A stretch of DNA of 64,000 nt from the NCBI RefSeq assembly GCF_021130785.1, contig NW_025777521.1, positions 1 to 64,000 on the forward strand, written 5' to 3'. The position numbers and the translations under genes were made by a program. Position 1 is the first letter of the stretch. Each line of letters begins with the position of its first letter. Origin of the DNA: Homalodisca vitripennis. Taxonomy: Eukaryota > Arthropoda > Insecta > Hemiptera > Cicadellidae. Of the stretch, positions 1-13,300 are shown piece by piece. A model generated the notes under the pieces. The model saw nothing but the letters and a program-made list of their open reading frames with translations, was not told the DNA's origin and searched no databases.

Positions 1-877
1 GTCAAAATAAATCAAAGGTTAGATTTAGGAAATAATGTGATCTGCCAAAAAAGGTCCAGTGACTTTTTACTCTATCTCCATTAGTTTGGCCGCAAAATGC
101 GATTAAGTGAATAGATTTGGAAATGTTCGCCTACAAATTTACATTCCGGGTTTGATAGCGGCTAAACTATTGGTCGCAACTAAAAAAAAAATTTCATTGG
201 GATTTAGGAAATGACGTGATCTACATAAAAGGTTAAGTAACATTTTGCCCTATCCTCAAAGGTTTGGCCACATTACGCGTTTTAAAGTTTTGATTTTTTG
301 GGTTTTACGTGAGAGATTTTGTTTTCTGGGCTCCATTGTAGACAAAACCTTAGTTATAGTCCGGATTAAAAATTTGATTTTAATACAAAATTTTACGTTC
401 TACAAAAAAGGTCCAGTAAGCTTTTGCTCTACCTCCATCGGTTTGGTTAATAAATGTCAATATTTTGAAATTTGGACGTGAAAATTTTGTTACTGGAGTC
501 CATAGCGATTGACCCGATTATGCTAGCTTAAATATCAAAACATTTATAAACAGCTATTGGTAGGTTCTACAAAATAGTAGCTTATTGTTGTATATTTTAC
601 TGTAAGCCTGTTACACGCTCTCAAAGGCAAAATATTTTTTGTAATTTGGCAATTATAGGGGTTTTGCTTTTTCTGACTAAAATTTGTGTAATTCGTTATG
701 AGTTCCAGATTGAGTTTGTATTACTAAGTAAACGAGTGACTAGTAAACGTGTACTAGAGCACATCATTAATTGGCTGAGCGTTAGCGAAGTTCAATAGTA
801 ATTAGGGACATAGTGAATTTTATTATTTTTGCTTACAAACACAAAACACACTCTAAGAGGCAAAAGTGTGGTAAATT

Positions 878-1230
878 AAACCCCCTGATGTGTTACCCCC
901 CCCCGGTACATTTAAACCCCCCAGGGAATTTTCTGGCATGACCTCATGTCCAAATTTTACCAATAATCAAATCTCTTAACCCCCCTTGGGAAGTTCCTGG
1001 TATGACTAGATAACCCCCTGATGTCTTAACCCCCGGTAACGTTAACACCCCCCCTGGGAATTTCCTGGCATGACCTCATGTCCAAATTTTAACCAATCAT
1101 CAATTCTCTTAACCCCCCTTGGGAAGTTCCTGGTATGACCAGATAACCCCCTGATGTCTTAAACTCCGGTAACGTTAACCCCCCCTGGGAATTTCCTGAC
1201 ATGACTATATAAACTCCTGAGCAAATAAAA
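878..1230. repeat. C-tract cassette (representative)
   Basis: Runs of 5-10 C recur every 20-60 bases inside a repeated phrase (TTAACCCCC, GGTAACGTTAACC, GGGAATTTCCTGGCATGACC). Equivalent cassettes are at about 3890-4400, 4735-5020, 6630-6975, 8900-9300, 11185-11545, 14190-14690, 15030-15320, 16935-17350, 19275-19660, 21555-21895, 23825-24215 and 25310-25640. C-run length differs between otherwise identical copies. The C strand could form i-motifs and the other strand G-quadruplexes; that is inference from sequence only. Confidence 0.85.
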
Positions 1231-1750
1231 CCCCCTAAACAATTTAAAAATGTTGACTTAGGGTAGGTTTTTTACTATATTTCCACTCAACAATTTACAA
1301 TAGTTGACAGGTGCAGACTTTACTACCACGCTCTGTACCTCCTAAACCAGAGCTCGTAGCTCAAATCTGATGGCATAATCGAAAGAGAAAATTAAATTTC
1401 CGACAAGAAAGGTCCAGTCACTTTTTGTCGTATCTCTAACGGTTAAGCCGTAAAACGCTCCCAAAGTCAAAAGTTTGGGTAAATCTGGAAAATTAAACTA
1501 TGGTATACATACGTCCTCTGACTTTGGTTAAAACCAAATTCTTCTTGTCTCCAAATTTCGCGAAAACATAACTTAACTCTTCTACCACATCAATTGATTA
1601 ATATTATACACCACACATCTTTTGGCTGAGCGTTAGCGAAGCATTACGACCCGTAAGATTCTCGAGAACGGATACATAAAATTTGGAAACCTCACGTCTG
1701 AATTTAACGAATCACTGAATTACGCTTATCCCCGAAATTAGCCAACACCC

Positions 1751-1798
1751 AAATGGGGGCCTGGGGGCGTAGCCCCCAGCGAGCCGAAGGCGAGTCTA
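1751..1798. repeat. GC-rich perfect hairpin module (first of ten)
   Basis: CTGGGGGCGTAGCCCCCAG (1761-1779) is an 8-bp perfect stem around GTA, followed at once by CGAGCCGAAGGCGAG. Intact copies start at 1761, 5101, 7517, 9659, 12070, 15395, 17890, 20033, 22439 and 26151. A shortened flank (GACGAGCCGAAGGCGAGTC) without the hairpin occurs near 2828 and 13137. All ten hairpins are identical although neighbouring C tracts vary in length. Spacing is 2.1-3.7 kb. The function is not known. Confidence 0.9.
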
Positions 1799-3170
1799 AA
1801 TACTTATACAGCCGCATGTGTAACTGACTGACTGACATATAGATACAAATTCTAACATAGTTCTAGAAGTGCTGGAAACTTGAAATTTGGCACGCAGGTA
1901 CCTTTCACAATATGACCCGGAGGAAAAGTCTGAAAACCGGAATTTTTAATTTTAAAAACCCCTCAAAAAAATTAAAAACCGGTTTGAAACTGGTTAAAAA
2001 CTGTTGTAGTTTTTTGCTTTCGAGCCGTCTAGCGACTAAACCGTTGGCAGTAGCTCAAATCTAATTTTTAAGGGGTTTTAGCAAATTTTATGATCTACAG
2101 AATGGGCACATTATACTTCCCTGCATCTCTAACCGGTCCACCCGAAACATGCTCTCCAAATTGGAAAATTTTTGTCAAATTTTGACGATTTTCGCTTGTA
2201 GATTTTTGTTTGAGGCTCTGTAGCGTCTAAACCCGTAGGTTGTAGCTCGGATCTGGACGAAAAATCGTTAGTCAGGAATGAAGTGAACTAAAAAAAAGGT
2301 CTAGTGACTTTTTACTCTATCTCGTGTGGTTAAGCCACAAAACGCAATTAAGTGACATTTTTTTTTTTGAAATTTTCGCTTAAAAATTAAAGTTTCGAGC
2401 CCGATAGTGGCCCGAACGGTTGGTCGTAGCTCAAAACAAATTTTCAACGAGATTTAGGAAATTGCGTCATCTACAAAAAAAGTTCAGTAACCATTTTGCC
2501 CTATCCTCAACGGTTTTGGCCGCATAACGTGTTTTTAAAGTATTGATTTTTTAAGTTATACGTGAGATTTTTGTTTTCTGAGCTTTACTGTGGACAAACC
2601 CTTAACTATAGTACATTTTTAAAATTTAATTTTAATACAAAATCAGGCGTTCTACAAAAAAGGTCCAGTGAGCTTTTGCTCTACCTCCATCGGGTTCGGT
2701 TAATAAATGTCAATATTTAGTAATTTGTATGACCAGGTAATCCCCTGAGTAAATTAAACCCCCGGAAAAGTCATAAAAACAGCCTAGTGCAGTCTTTTGT
2801 TCCTATGCTCTGTACTGGCCTAAATTACTCTGACGAGCCGAAGGCGAGTCCCCTATATTATATACAGAGCCGCATGTGAAACCACTCACTCACTCACTCA
2901 CTGATGGATGTATACAAATTCTAACCTACTTCCAGAAGTGCTAGAGACTTGAAATTTGGTACACAGATAGCTTTTCCACGTGTAACCACCAGGAAAATCC
3001 CGAAAAGTGAGAATTTTTCACTTTTCAACCCGTCAAAAAAATTCCCAAAAAATCGCGCATTCTTCACCCCTGCAGGCCATTTTTTGTAAGCCCGATAGCG
3101 GGCGAACCGTTGGAGCTAGCTCGGATCGGACGGAAAATTCATGGTCAGGAATGAAGTGAACTACAAAAAA

Positions 3171-3880
3171 GGTCTAATGACTTTTTGCTCTATCTTCCAT
3201 GGTTAAGCGACAAAACGCTCGAACATTTGAAATTCCAGAGATTTTTTCGATAAAAATAATGTTTCAAGCCCGATAGCGGCCGAACCGTTGGTCGTAGCTC
3301 AAATCTGATTGACCCATCAAATTAGCAAATTGCGCGATCTACAGAAAAGGTCCAGTAACTTTTTGCCCTATCTCGATTGGTTTGGCCGAAAAACGTGATT
3401 ATGTACAATTTTGTTGTAACTTTTACGCGAAACTTTTGTTTTTGGGGTCGATAGCGGCGAAACCATTGGTCGGAGGTCAAAATAAGACAAACGTTTTATT
3501 TAGGAAATAAGATGACCTACAAAAAAGGTCCAGTGACTTTTTACCTATTTCCCTTAGTTTGACCGCAAAACGCGTTTAAATGCAATTATTTTGTGATTGA
3601 TACGTGAAAATCTTGTTTCTGGAGTCGATATCAGCCGAACCGTTGATTGGAGTTTAAATCTTTATCATTCAGTAACTAGGAAAACTATGAGATCTATAAA
3701 AAAGGTCCCAGTAGCCTTTTGTCTTATATCCTTTAGTAAGCCTGTAAATCGCTTTGAATGGTAAAATATTTATCGTGTTTTTTTTTACAAAATGCACATT
3801 TTGGTTGTTTTAGATTTTTTGCTACAATGATTTGTTCAATTCATTCTGGTTCCAGATTGAACAATTATTACTACGTTACC
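3171..3880 (+). repeat. 178-bp T-rich subsatellite (representative run)
   Basis: The phrase AAAAAGGTCCAGTGAC and variants recur with GGTC at 3171, 3349, 3527 and 3704, a period of 178, 178 and 177 bp. The same spacing is seen at 53, 231 and 410. Each subunit also carries a CCGATAGCGGCCGAACCGTTGGTCG-like segment about 90 bp later. Subunits are much more diverged from one another than equivalent positions in neighbouring higher-order units, so the 178-bp level is the older one. Confidence 0.85.
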
Positions 3881-5159
3881 GAGTGATTACAACCCCCCTT
3901 GGGAATTGGCTGAGCGTTAGCTAAGCGTCAATAGTAGATAGGGACAGAGGAATTTATTTATGTTCACAGACACAATACCCTCTAAAAGACAACCAAGTGT
4001 GTCATTAACACCCCGGTAATATTAACCCCCCCCCCCCTCTGGAATTTCCTGGTATGACCTGATAACCTCCTGTACATTAAACCCCCTGATGTGTTAACCC
4101 CCCTGGTAACATTAAACCCCCCCAGGGAATTTCCTGCCATGACCTCATGTCCGAATTTTACCAGTCACCAAATCTCTTAACCCCCCCCCCTGGGAAGATC
4201 CTGGTATGACCAGATAACCCCCTGGAGACTTATCCCCCGGTAACGTTAACCCCCCCTGGGAATTTGTTCATATGACCAGATAATATCCTGACGTAAATTA
4301 AACCCCCTCTTGTCTTAACCTCCTTAACATTAAAACCCCCCCAGGGAATTTCCTGGCTTGACTAGATAGTCTCCTGGTGATATTAAACCCCCTGTTCGAC
4401 TTAAAATACTGCCTTGAGGTCGGTTTTTTATTATGTTTATACTAAACAATTCAAGATAGCTGACCCGTGCAGACTTTTCTCCCGAGCTCATGTACTGGCT
4501 AAACCATAGGTCGTAGATCAGATCTGAGGGCACAATCGAAAGACAAAATTAAATTTCCAACAAGAAAGGTCCAGTCACTTTTTGTCGTATCTCTAACGGT
4601 TTAACCGCAAAATGCCCTCAAAGTCAAAACTTTGATTAAAACTGAAAAATTAAATAACATATGGTCCAAGATAATTCCGAATTCCCGCTTATCCCCGAAT
4701 TTGGCCAACAACCGAAAGGGAGCCTTCTTGTCGTTAACCCCCGGTAACATTCACCCCCCCGCGCAATTTTCCTCTTATGACCAAATAAACCAACTGAGTA
4801 AATTGAACCCCCTGATGTATTAACCCCCGGTAGCATTAACCCCCCCCAGGGAATTCCGCTTATCTCCGAATTTTGCCAACACTCCAAAAGAGGGCCTGGG
4901 GTGTGTCATTAACCCCCGGTAAACATTACCCCCTCCCGGGATTCTCTTGGTATGACCGGATAACCTACTGAGTACATTGGAAACCCCCTGAATTATTAAC
5001 CCCCCCGGTAACATTAAACTTCCTATGACCCATATCACCGAATTTTACCAATCACCAAATCCCTCTTATCCCCGAATTTGCAAGCGTTTACTTTGGGGGC
5101 CTGGGGGCGTAGCCCCCAGCGAGCCGAAGGCGAGTATATATATCTAATATACTATACAG

Positions 5160-5350
5160 CCGCATGTGTAACTCACTCACTGATGGATGTATACAAATTC
5201 TAACCTACTTCTAGAAGTGCTAGAAACTTGAAATTTGGCACACAGGTACCTTTTGCCGTGTAACCAACAGGAAAAGTCTGAAAACCGGGAATTTTTACTT
5301 TTAAACCCCTCAAAAAAATTCCCGAAAAAATCGCGCATTCTTTACCCTTG
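5160..5350 (+). repeat. CTCACTCA / GAAATTTGGCA module (representative)
   Basis: Right after each hairpin comes AGCCGCATGTGTAACTCACTC (or GACTGACTGAC), then AAATTCTAACCTACTTCTAGA, then CTTGAAATTTGGCACACAGG and a short purine-rich stretch. Other copies begin near 1810, 2875, 7566, 9716, 12118, 13170, 15452, 17940, 20092 and 22490. A partial copy without the CTCA start lies near 8006, with equivalents near 18378 and 22922. A short tetranucleotide run plus GAAATTTGG also occurs in dispersed copies outside the array (see 47663-47850). Confidence 0.75.
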
Positions 5351-5754
5351 CAGGCCTTTCTTGTAAGCCCGATAGCGGGCGAACCGTTGGAGCTAGCTTC
5401 GATCTAACGAAAAATCGTTAGTCAGGAATGAAGTGAACTACAAAAAAGGTCCAGTGACTTTTTGCTCTATCTTCCATGGTTTAAGCGACAAAACGCTCGA
5501 ACATTTGAAATTCCAGAGATTTTTTTGATAAAAATAATGTTTCGAGCCCGATAGCGGCCGAACCGTTGGTCGTAGCTCAAATCTGATTGACCCATCAAAT
5601 TAGCAAATTGTGCGATCTACAGAAAAGGTCCATTGACCTTTTGCCCTATCTCCATTGGTTTGGCCGAAAAACGTGATTATGTGCAATTTTTTTGTAATAT
5701 TTACGTGAAAAAGTTTGTTTTTGATGTCGATAGCGGCGAAACCATTGGTCGGAG

Positions 5755-8700
5755 GTCAAAATAAATCAAAGGTTAGATTTAGGAAATAATGTGATCTGCA
5801 AAAAAGGTCCAGTGACTTTTTACTCTATCTCCATTAGTTTGGCCGCAAAATGCGATTAAGTGAATAGATTTGGAAATGTTCGCCTACAAATTTACATTCC
5901 GGGTTTGATAGCGGCTAAACTATTGGTCGCAACTAAAAAAAAATTTCATTGGGATTTAGGAAATGACGTGATCTACATAAAAGGTTAAGTAACATTTTGC
6001 CCTATCCTCAAAGGTTTGGCCACATTACGCGTTTTAAAGTTTTGATTTTTTGGGTTTTACGTGAGATTTTGTTTTCTGGGCTCCATTGTAGACAAAACCT
6101 TAGTTATAGTCCGGATTAAAAATTTGATTTTAATACAAAATTTTACGTTCTACAAAAAAAGGTCCAGTAAGCTTTTGCTCTACCTCCATCGGTTTGGTTA
6201 ATAAATGTCAATATTTTGAAATTTGGACGTGAAAATTTTGTTACTGGAGTCCATAGCGATTGACCCGATTATGCTAGCTTAAATATCAAAACATTTATAA
6301 ACAGCTATTGGTAGGTTCTACAAAATAGTAGCTTATTGTTGTATATTTTACTGTAAGCCTGTTTACACGCTCTCAAAGGCAAAATATTTTTTGTAATTTG
6401 GCAATTATAGGGGTTTTGCTTTTTCTGACTAAAATTTGTGTAATTCGTTATGAGTTCCAGATTGAGTTTGTATTACTAAGTAAACGAGTGACTAGTAAAC
6501 GTGTACTAGAGCACATCATTAATTGGCTGAGCGTTAGCGAAGTTCAATAGTAATTAGGGACATAGTGAATTTTATTATTTTTGCTTACAAACACAAAACA
6601 CACTCTAAGAGGCAAAAGTGTGGTAAATTAAACCCCCTGATGTGTTACCCCCCCCCGGTACATTTAAACCCCCCCAGGGAATTTTCTGGCATGACCTCAT
6701 GTCCAAATTTTACCAATAATCAAATCTCTTAACCCCCCTTGGGAAGTTCCTGGTATGACTAGATAAACCCCCTGATGTCTTAACCCCCGGTAACGTTAAC
6801 ACCCCCCCTGGGAATTTCCTGGCATGACCTCATGTCCAAATTTTACCAATCATCAATTCTCTTAACCCCCCTTGGGAAGTTCCTGGTATGACCAGATAAC
6901 CCCCTGATGTCTTAAACTCCGGTAACGTTAACCCCCCCTGGGAATTTCCTGACATGACTATATAAACTCCTGAGCAAATAAAACCCCCTAAACAATTTAA
7001 AAATGTTGACTTAGGGTAGGTTTTTTTACTATATTTCCACTCAACAATTTACAATAGTTGACAGGTGCAGACTTTACTACCACGCTCTGTACCTCCTAAA
7101 CCAGAGCTCGTAGCTCAAATCTGATGGCATAATCGAAAGAGAAAATTAAATTTCCGACAAGAAAGGTCCAGTCACTTTTTGTCGTATCTCTAACGGTTAA
7201 GCCGTAAAAACGCTCCCAAAGTCAAAAGTTTGGGTAAATCTGGAAAATTAAACTATGGTATACATACGTCCTCTGACTTTGGTTTAAAACCAAATTCTTC
7301 TTGTCTCCAAATTTCGCGAAAACATAACTTAACTCTTCTACCACATCAATTGATTAATATTATACACCACACATCTTTTGGCTGAGCGTTAGCGAAGCAT
7401 TACGACCCGTAAGATTCTCGAGAACGGATACATAAAATTTGGAAACCTCACGTCTGAATTTAACGAATCACTGAATTACGCTTATCCCCGAAATTAGCCA
7501 ACACCCAAATGGGGGCCTGGGGGCGTAGCCCCCAGCGAGCCGAAGGCGAGTCTAATATACTTATACAGCCGCATGTGTAACTGACTGACTGACATATAGA
7601 TACAAATTCTAACATAGTTCTAGAAGTGCTGGAAACTTGAAATTTGGCACGCAGGTACCTTTCACAATATGACCCGGAGGAAAAGTCTGAAAACCGGACT
7701 TTTTTACTTTTAAACCCCTCAAAAAAAATTCCTCAAAAATCGCGCATTCTTCACCCCTGCAGGCATTTCTTGTAAGCCTGATAGCGGGTGAACCGTTGGA
7801 GCTAGCTTCGATCTGACGAAAAATCGTTAGTCAGGAATGAAGTGAACTAAAAGAAAGGTCTAGTGACTTTTTGTCCTATCTCGTGTGGTTAAGCCACAAA
7901 ACACGGAAATGTTTGACATTCCAGAGATTTTTTCGCTTAAAATAAAGTTTCGAGCCCGATAGTGGCCGAACGGTAGGTCGTAGCTCAAATCTGATTGAGC
8001 TACTAATTCTAACCTACTTCCAGATGAGTTAGAGACTTGAAATTTGGTACACAGATAGCTTTCCACGTGTAACCACCAGGAAAATCCCGAAAAGTGAGAA
8101 TTTTTCATTTTCAACCCCTCAAAAAAATTCCCAAAAAATCGCGCATTCTTCACCCCTGCAGGCATTTTTTGTAAGCCCGATAGCGGGCGAACCGTTGGAG
8201 CTAGCTCGGATCGGACGGAAAATTCATGGTCAGGAATGAAGTGAACTACAAAAAAGGTCTAATGACTTTTTGCTCTATCTTCCATGGTTAAGCGACAAAA
8301 CGCTCGAACATTTGAAATTCCAGAGATTTTTTCGATAAAAATAATGTTTCAAGCCCGATAGCGGCCGAACCGTTGGTCGTAGCTCAAATCTGATTGACCC
8401 ATCAAATTAGCAAATTGCGCGATCTACAGAAAAGGTCCAGTAATCTTTTGCCCTATCTCGATTGGTTTGGCCGAAAAACGTGATTATGTACAATTTTGTT
8501 GTAACTTTTACGCGAAACTTTTGTTTTTGGGGTCGATAGCGGCGAAACCATTGGTCGGAGGTCAAAATAAGACTAACGTTTTATTTAGGAAATAAGATGA
8601 CCTACAAAAAAGGTCCAGTGACTTTTTACTATATTTCCCTTAGTTTGACCGCAAAACGCGATTAAGTGAAAATATTGGACATTTTCACCTAAAAATTTAC

Positions 8701-10311
8701 ATTCCGGGCTTGATAGCGGCTAAACGGTTGGTCGTAACTCAAAACAAATTTTAAACGGGATTTAGGAAATCACGTGATCTACAGAAAAGGTTCAGTGACT
8801 TCGGGAGTTGGCTGAGCGTTAGCTAAGCGTCAATAGTAGATAGGGACAGAGGAATATTTATTATGTTCACAGACACAATACCCTCTAAAAAAGGCCCAAG
8901 TGTGTCATTAACCCCCGGTAATATTAACCCCCCCCCCGGGGATTTCCTGGTATGACCTGATAACCTCCTGTACATTCAACCCCCTGATGTGTTAACCCCC
9001 CTGGTAACATTAAACCCCCCCAGGGAATTTCCTGCCATGACCTCATGTCCGAATTTTACCAGTCACCAAATCTCTTAACCCCCCCCCCTGGGAAGATCCT
9101 GGTATGACCAGATAACCCCCTGGAGACTTATCCCCCGGTAACGTTAACCCCCCCTGGGAATTTGTTCATATGACCAGACAATATCCTGACGAAATTAAAC
9201 CCCCTCTTGTCTTAACCTCCTTAACATTAATCACCCACCCAGGGAATTTCTCGCCTTGACTAGATAGTCTCCTGGTGATATTAAACCCCCTGTTCGACTT
9301 AAAATACTGCCTTGAGGTCGGTTTTTATTATGTTTATACTAAACAATTCAAGATAGCTGGCCCGTGCAGACTTTTCTCCCGAGCTCATTTCTGGCTAAAC
9401 CATAGGTCGTAGATCAGATCTGAGGGCACAATCGAAAGACAAAATTAAATTTCCAACAAGAAAGGTCCAGTCACTTTTTGTCGTATCTCTAACGGTTTAA
9501 CCGCAAAATGCCCTCAAAGTCAAAAGTTTTTACGAATCCGGAAAAAAATCTATGAAAAAGGTCAATTTTTAAATCCCTTGTCATTTACTTAATGTCCGGA
9601 CTTAACCAGTCACCGAATTCCGCTTATCCCCGAATTTGCAAGCGTTTACTTTGGGGGCCTGGGGGCGTAGCCCCCAGCGAGCCGAAGGCGAGTATATATA
9701 TCTAATATACTATACAGCCGCATGTGTAACTCACTCACTGATGGATGTATACAAATTCTAACCTACTTCTAGAAGTGCTAGAAACTTGAAATTTGGCACA
9801 CAGGTACCTTTTGCCGTGTAACCAACAGGAAAAAGTCTGAAAACCGGGAATTTTTACTTTTTAAACCCCTCAAAAAAATTCCCGAAAAATCGCGCATTCT
9901 TTACCCTTGCAGGCCTTTCTTGTAAGCCCGATAGCGGGCGAACCGTTGGAGCTAGCTTCGATCTAACGAAAAATCGTTAGTCAGGAATGAAGTGAACTAC
10001 AAAAAAGGTCCAGTGACTTTTTGCTCTATCTTCCATGGTTAAGCGACAAAACGCTCGAACATTTGAAATTCCAGAGATTTTTTTGATAAAAATAATGTTT
10101 CGAGCCCGATAGCGGCCGAACCGTTGGTCGTAGCTCAAATCTGATTGACCCATCAAATTAGCAAATTGTGCGATCTACAGAAAAGGTCCATTGACCTTTT
10201 GCCCTATCTCCATTGGTTTGGCCGAAAAACGTGATTATGTGCAATTTTTTTGTAATATTTACGTGAAAAGTTTGTTTTTGATGTCGATAGCGGCGAAACC
10301 ATTGGTCGGAG
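5755..10311 (+). repeat. Satellite unit 2, short form
   Basis: Short-form unit of 4557 bp. It matches unit 1 closely up to about 7690. It then lacks the long-form stretch corresponding to about 1940-2900 and carries a shorter alternative (about 7690-8010). A second replaced stretch lies at about 8650-9640, where the cassette arrangement is simpler than at 3540-5090. Hairpins are at 7517-7535 and 9659-9677. Confidence 0.88.
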
Positions 10312-13300
10312 GTCAAAATAAATCAAAGGTTAGATTTAGGAAATAATGTGATCTGCAAAAAAGGTCCAGTGACTTTTTACTCTATCTCCATTAGTTTGGC
10401 CGCAAAATGCGATTAAGTGAATAGATTTGGAAATGTTCGCCTACAAATTTACATTCCGGGTTTGATAGCGGCTAAACTATTGGTCGCAACTAAAAAAAAA
10501 ATTTCATTGGGATTTAGGAAATGACGTGATCTACATAAAAGGTTTAGTAACATTTTGCCCTATCCTCAAAGGTTTGGCCACATTACGCGTTTTAAAGTTT
10601 TGATTTTTTTGGGTTTTACGTGAGATTTTGTTTTCTGGGCTCCATTGTAGACAAAACCTTAGTTATAGTCCGGATTAAAAATTTGATTTTAATACAAAAT
10701 TTTACGTTCTACAAAAAAGGTCCAGTAAGCTTTTGCTCTACCTCCATCGGTTTGGTTAATAAATGTCAATATTTTGAAATTTGGACGTGAAAATTTTGTT
10801 ACTGGAGTCCATAGCGATTGACCCGATTATGCTAGCTTAAATATCAAAACATTTATAAACAGCTATTGGTAGGTTCTACAAAATAGTAGCTTATTGTTGT
10901 ATATTTTACTGTAAGCCTGTTACACGCTCTCAAAGGCAAAATATTTTTTGTAATTTGGCAATTATAGGGGTTTTGCTTTTTCTGACTAAAATTTGTGTAA
11001 TTCGTTATGAGTTCCAGATTGAGTTTGTATTACTAAGTAAACGAGTGACTAGTAAACGTGTACTAGAGCACATCATTAATTGGCTGAGCGTTAGCGAAGT
11101 TCAATAGTAATTAGGGACATAGTGAATTTTATTATTTTTGCTTACAAACACAAAACACACTCTAAGAGGCAAAAGTGTGGTAAATTAAACCCCCTGATGT
11201 GTTACCCCCCCCCCGGTACATTTAAACCCCCCAGGGAATTTTCTGGCATGACCTCATGTCCAAATTTTACCAATAATCAAATCTCTTAACCCCCCTTGGG
11301 AAGTTCCTGGTATGACTAGATAACCCCCTGATGTCTTAACCCCCGGTAACGTTAACACCCCCCCTGGGAATTTCCTGGCATGACCTCATGTCCAAATTTT
11401 ACCAATCATCAATTCTCTTAACCCCCCTTGGGAAGTTCCTGGTATGACCAGATAACCCCCTGATGTCTTAAACTCCGGTAACGTTAACCCCCCCTGGGAA
11501 TTTCCTGACATGACTATATAAACTCCTGAGCAAATAAAACCCCCTAAACAATTTAAAAATGTTGACTTAGGGTAGGTTTTTTACTATATTTCCACTCAAC
11601 AATTTACAATAGTTGACAGGTGCAGACTTTACTACCACGCTCTGTACCTCCTAAACCAGAGCTCGTAGCTCAAATCTGATGGCATAATCGAAAGAGAAAA
11701 TTAAATTTCCGACAAGAAAGGTCCAGTCACTTTTTGTCGTATCTCTAACGGTTAAGCCGTAAAACGCTCCCAAAGTCAAAAGTTTGGGTAAATCTGGAAA
11801 ATTAAACTATGGTATACATACGTCCTCTGACTTTGGTTAAAACCAAATTCTTCTTGTCTCCAAATTTCGCGAAAACATAACTTAACTCTTCTACCACATC
11901 AATTGATTAATATTATACACCACACATCTTTTGGCTGAGCGTTAGCGAAGCATTACGACCCGTAAGATTCTCGAGAACGGATACATAAAATTTGGAAACC
12001 TCACGTCTGAATTTAACGAATCACTGAATTACGCTTATCCCCGAAATTAGCCAACACCCAAATGGGGGCCTGGGGGCGTAGCCCCCAGCGAGCCGAAGGC
12101 GAGTCTAAATACTTATACAGCCGCATGTGTAACTGACTGACTGACTCACTGATATATAGATACAAATTCTAACATAGTTCTAGAAGTGCTGGAAACTTGA
12201 AATTTGGCACGCAGGTACCTTTCACAATATGACCCGGAGGAAAAGTCTGAAAACCGGGAATTTTTACTTTTAAAAACCCCTCAAAAAAATTAAAAACCGG
12301 TTGAAACTGGTTAAAAACTGTTGTAGTTTTTTTGCTTTCGAGCCGTCTAGCGACTAAACCGTTGGCAGTAGCTCAAATCTAATTTTTAAGGGGTTTTAGC
12401 AAATTTTATGATCTACAGAATGGGCACATTATACTTCCCTGCATCTCTACCGGTCCACCCGAAACATGCTCTCAAATTGGAAAATTTTGTCAAATTTTGA
12501 CGATTTTCGCTTGTAGATTTTTGTTTGAGGCTCTGTAGCGTCTAAACCGTAGGTTGTAGCTCGGATCTGACGAAAAATCGTTAGTCAGGAATGAAGTGAA
12601 CTAAAAAAAAGGTCTAGTGACTTTTTACTCTATCTCGTGTGGTTTGGCCACAAAACGAAGTGAATTTTTTTTTTGAAATTTTTTCGCTTAAAAATTAAAG
12701 TTTCGAGCCCGATAGTGGCCGAACGGTAGGTCGTAGCTCAAAACAAATTTTCAACGAGATTTAGGAAAATTGCGTCATCTACAAAAAAAGTTCAGTAACA
12801 TTTTGCCCTATCCTCAACGGTTTGGCCGCATAACGTGTTTTAAAAGTATTGATTTTTTAAGTTATACGTGAGATTTTGTTTTCTGAGCTTTACTGTGGAC
12901 AAACCCTTAACTATAGTACATTTTTAAAATTTAATTTTAATACAAAATCAGGCGTTCTACAAAAAAGGTCCAGTGAGCTTTTTGCTCTAACCTCCATCGG
13001 TTCGGTTAATAAATGTCAATATTTAGTAATTTGTATGACCAGGTAATCCCCTGAGTAAATTAAACCCCCGGAAAAGTCATAAAAACAGCCTAGTGCAGTC
13101 TTTTGTCCTATGCTCTGTACTGCCTAAATTACTCTGACGAGCCGAAGGCGAGTCCTATATTATATACAGCCGCATGTGAAACCACTCACTCACTCACTCA
13201 CTGATGGATGTATACAAAATTCTAACCTACTTCCAGATGTGTTAGAGACTTGAAATTTGGTACACAGATAGCTTTTGCTTGTAACCACCAGGAAAATCCC

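Larger units (their letters stand above)
1..5754 (+). repeat. Satellite unit 1, long form
   Basis: Long-form unit of 5754 bp. Order seen: 178-bp-type subunits (1-770), box GGCTGAGCGTTAGCGAAG (773-790), C-tract cassette (878-1230), second box (1624-1641), hairpin (1761-1779), GACTGACTGAC module (from 1821), a long-form-only stretch (about 1940-2900), CTCACTCA module (from 2884), more 178-bp subunits (3160-3800), two C cassettes (3890-4400 and 4735-5020), hairpin (5101-5119), CTCACTCA module (from 5172) and subunits again to 5754. The chosen unit start is arbitrary. Confidence 0.88.

Noticed and set aside
3090..3110. CENP-B box in GCCCGATAGCGGGCGAACCG (reverse strand TTCG..CGGG)
   Set aside because: TTCG and CGGG are separated by 8 bases, not the 7 of the consensus, and the central A is absent.
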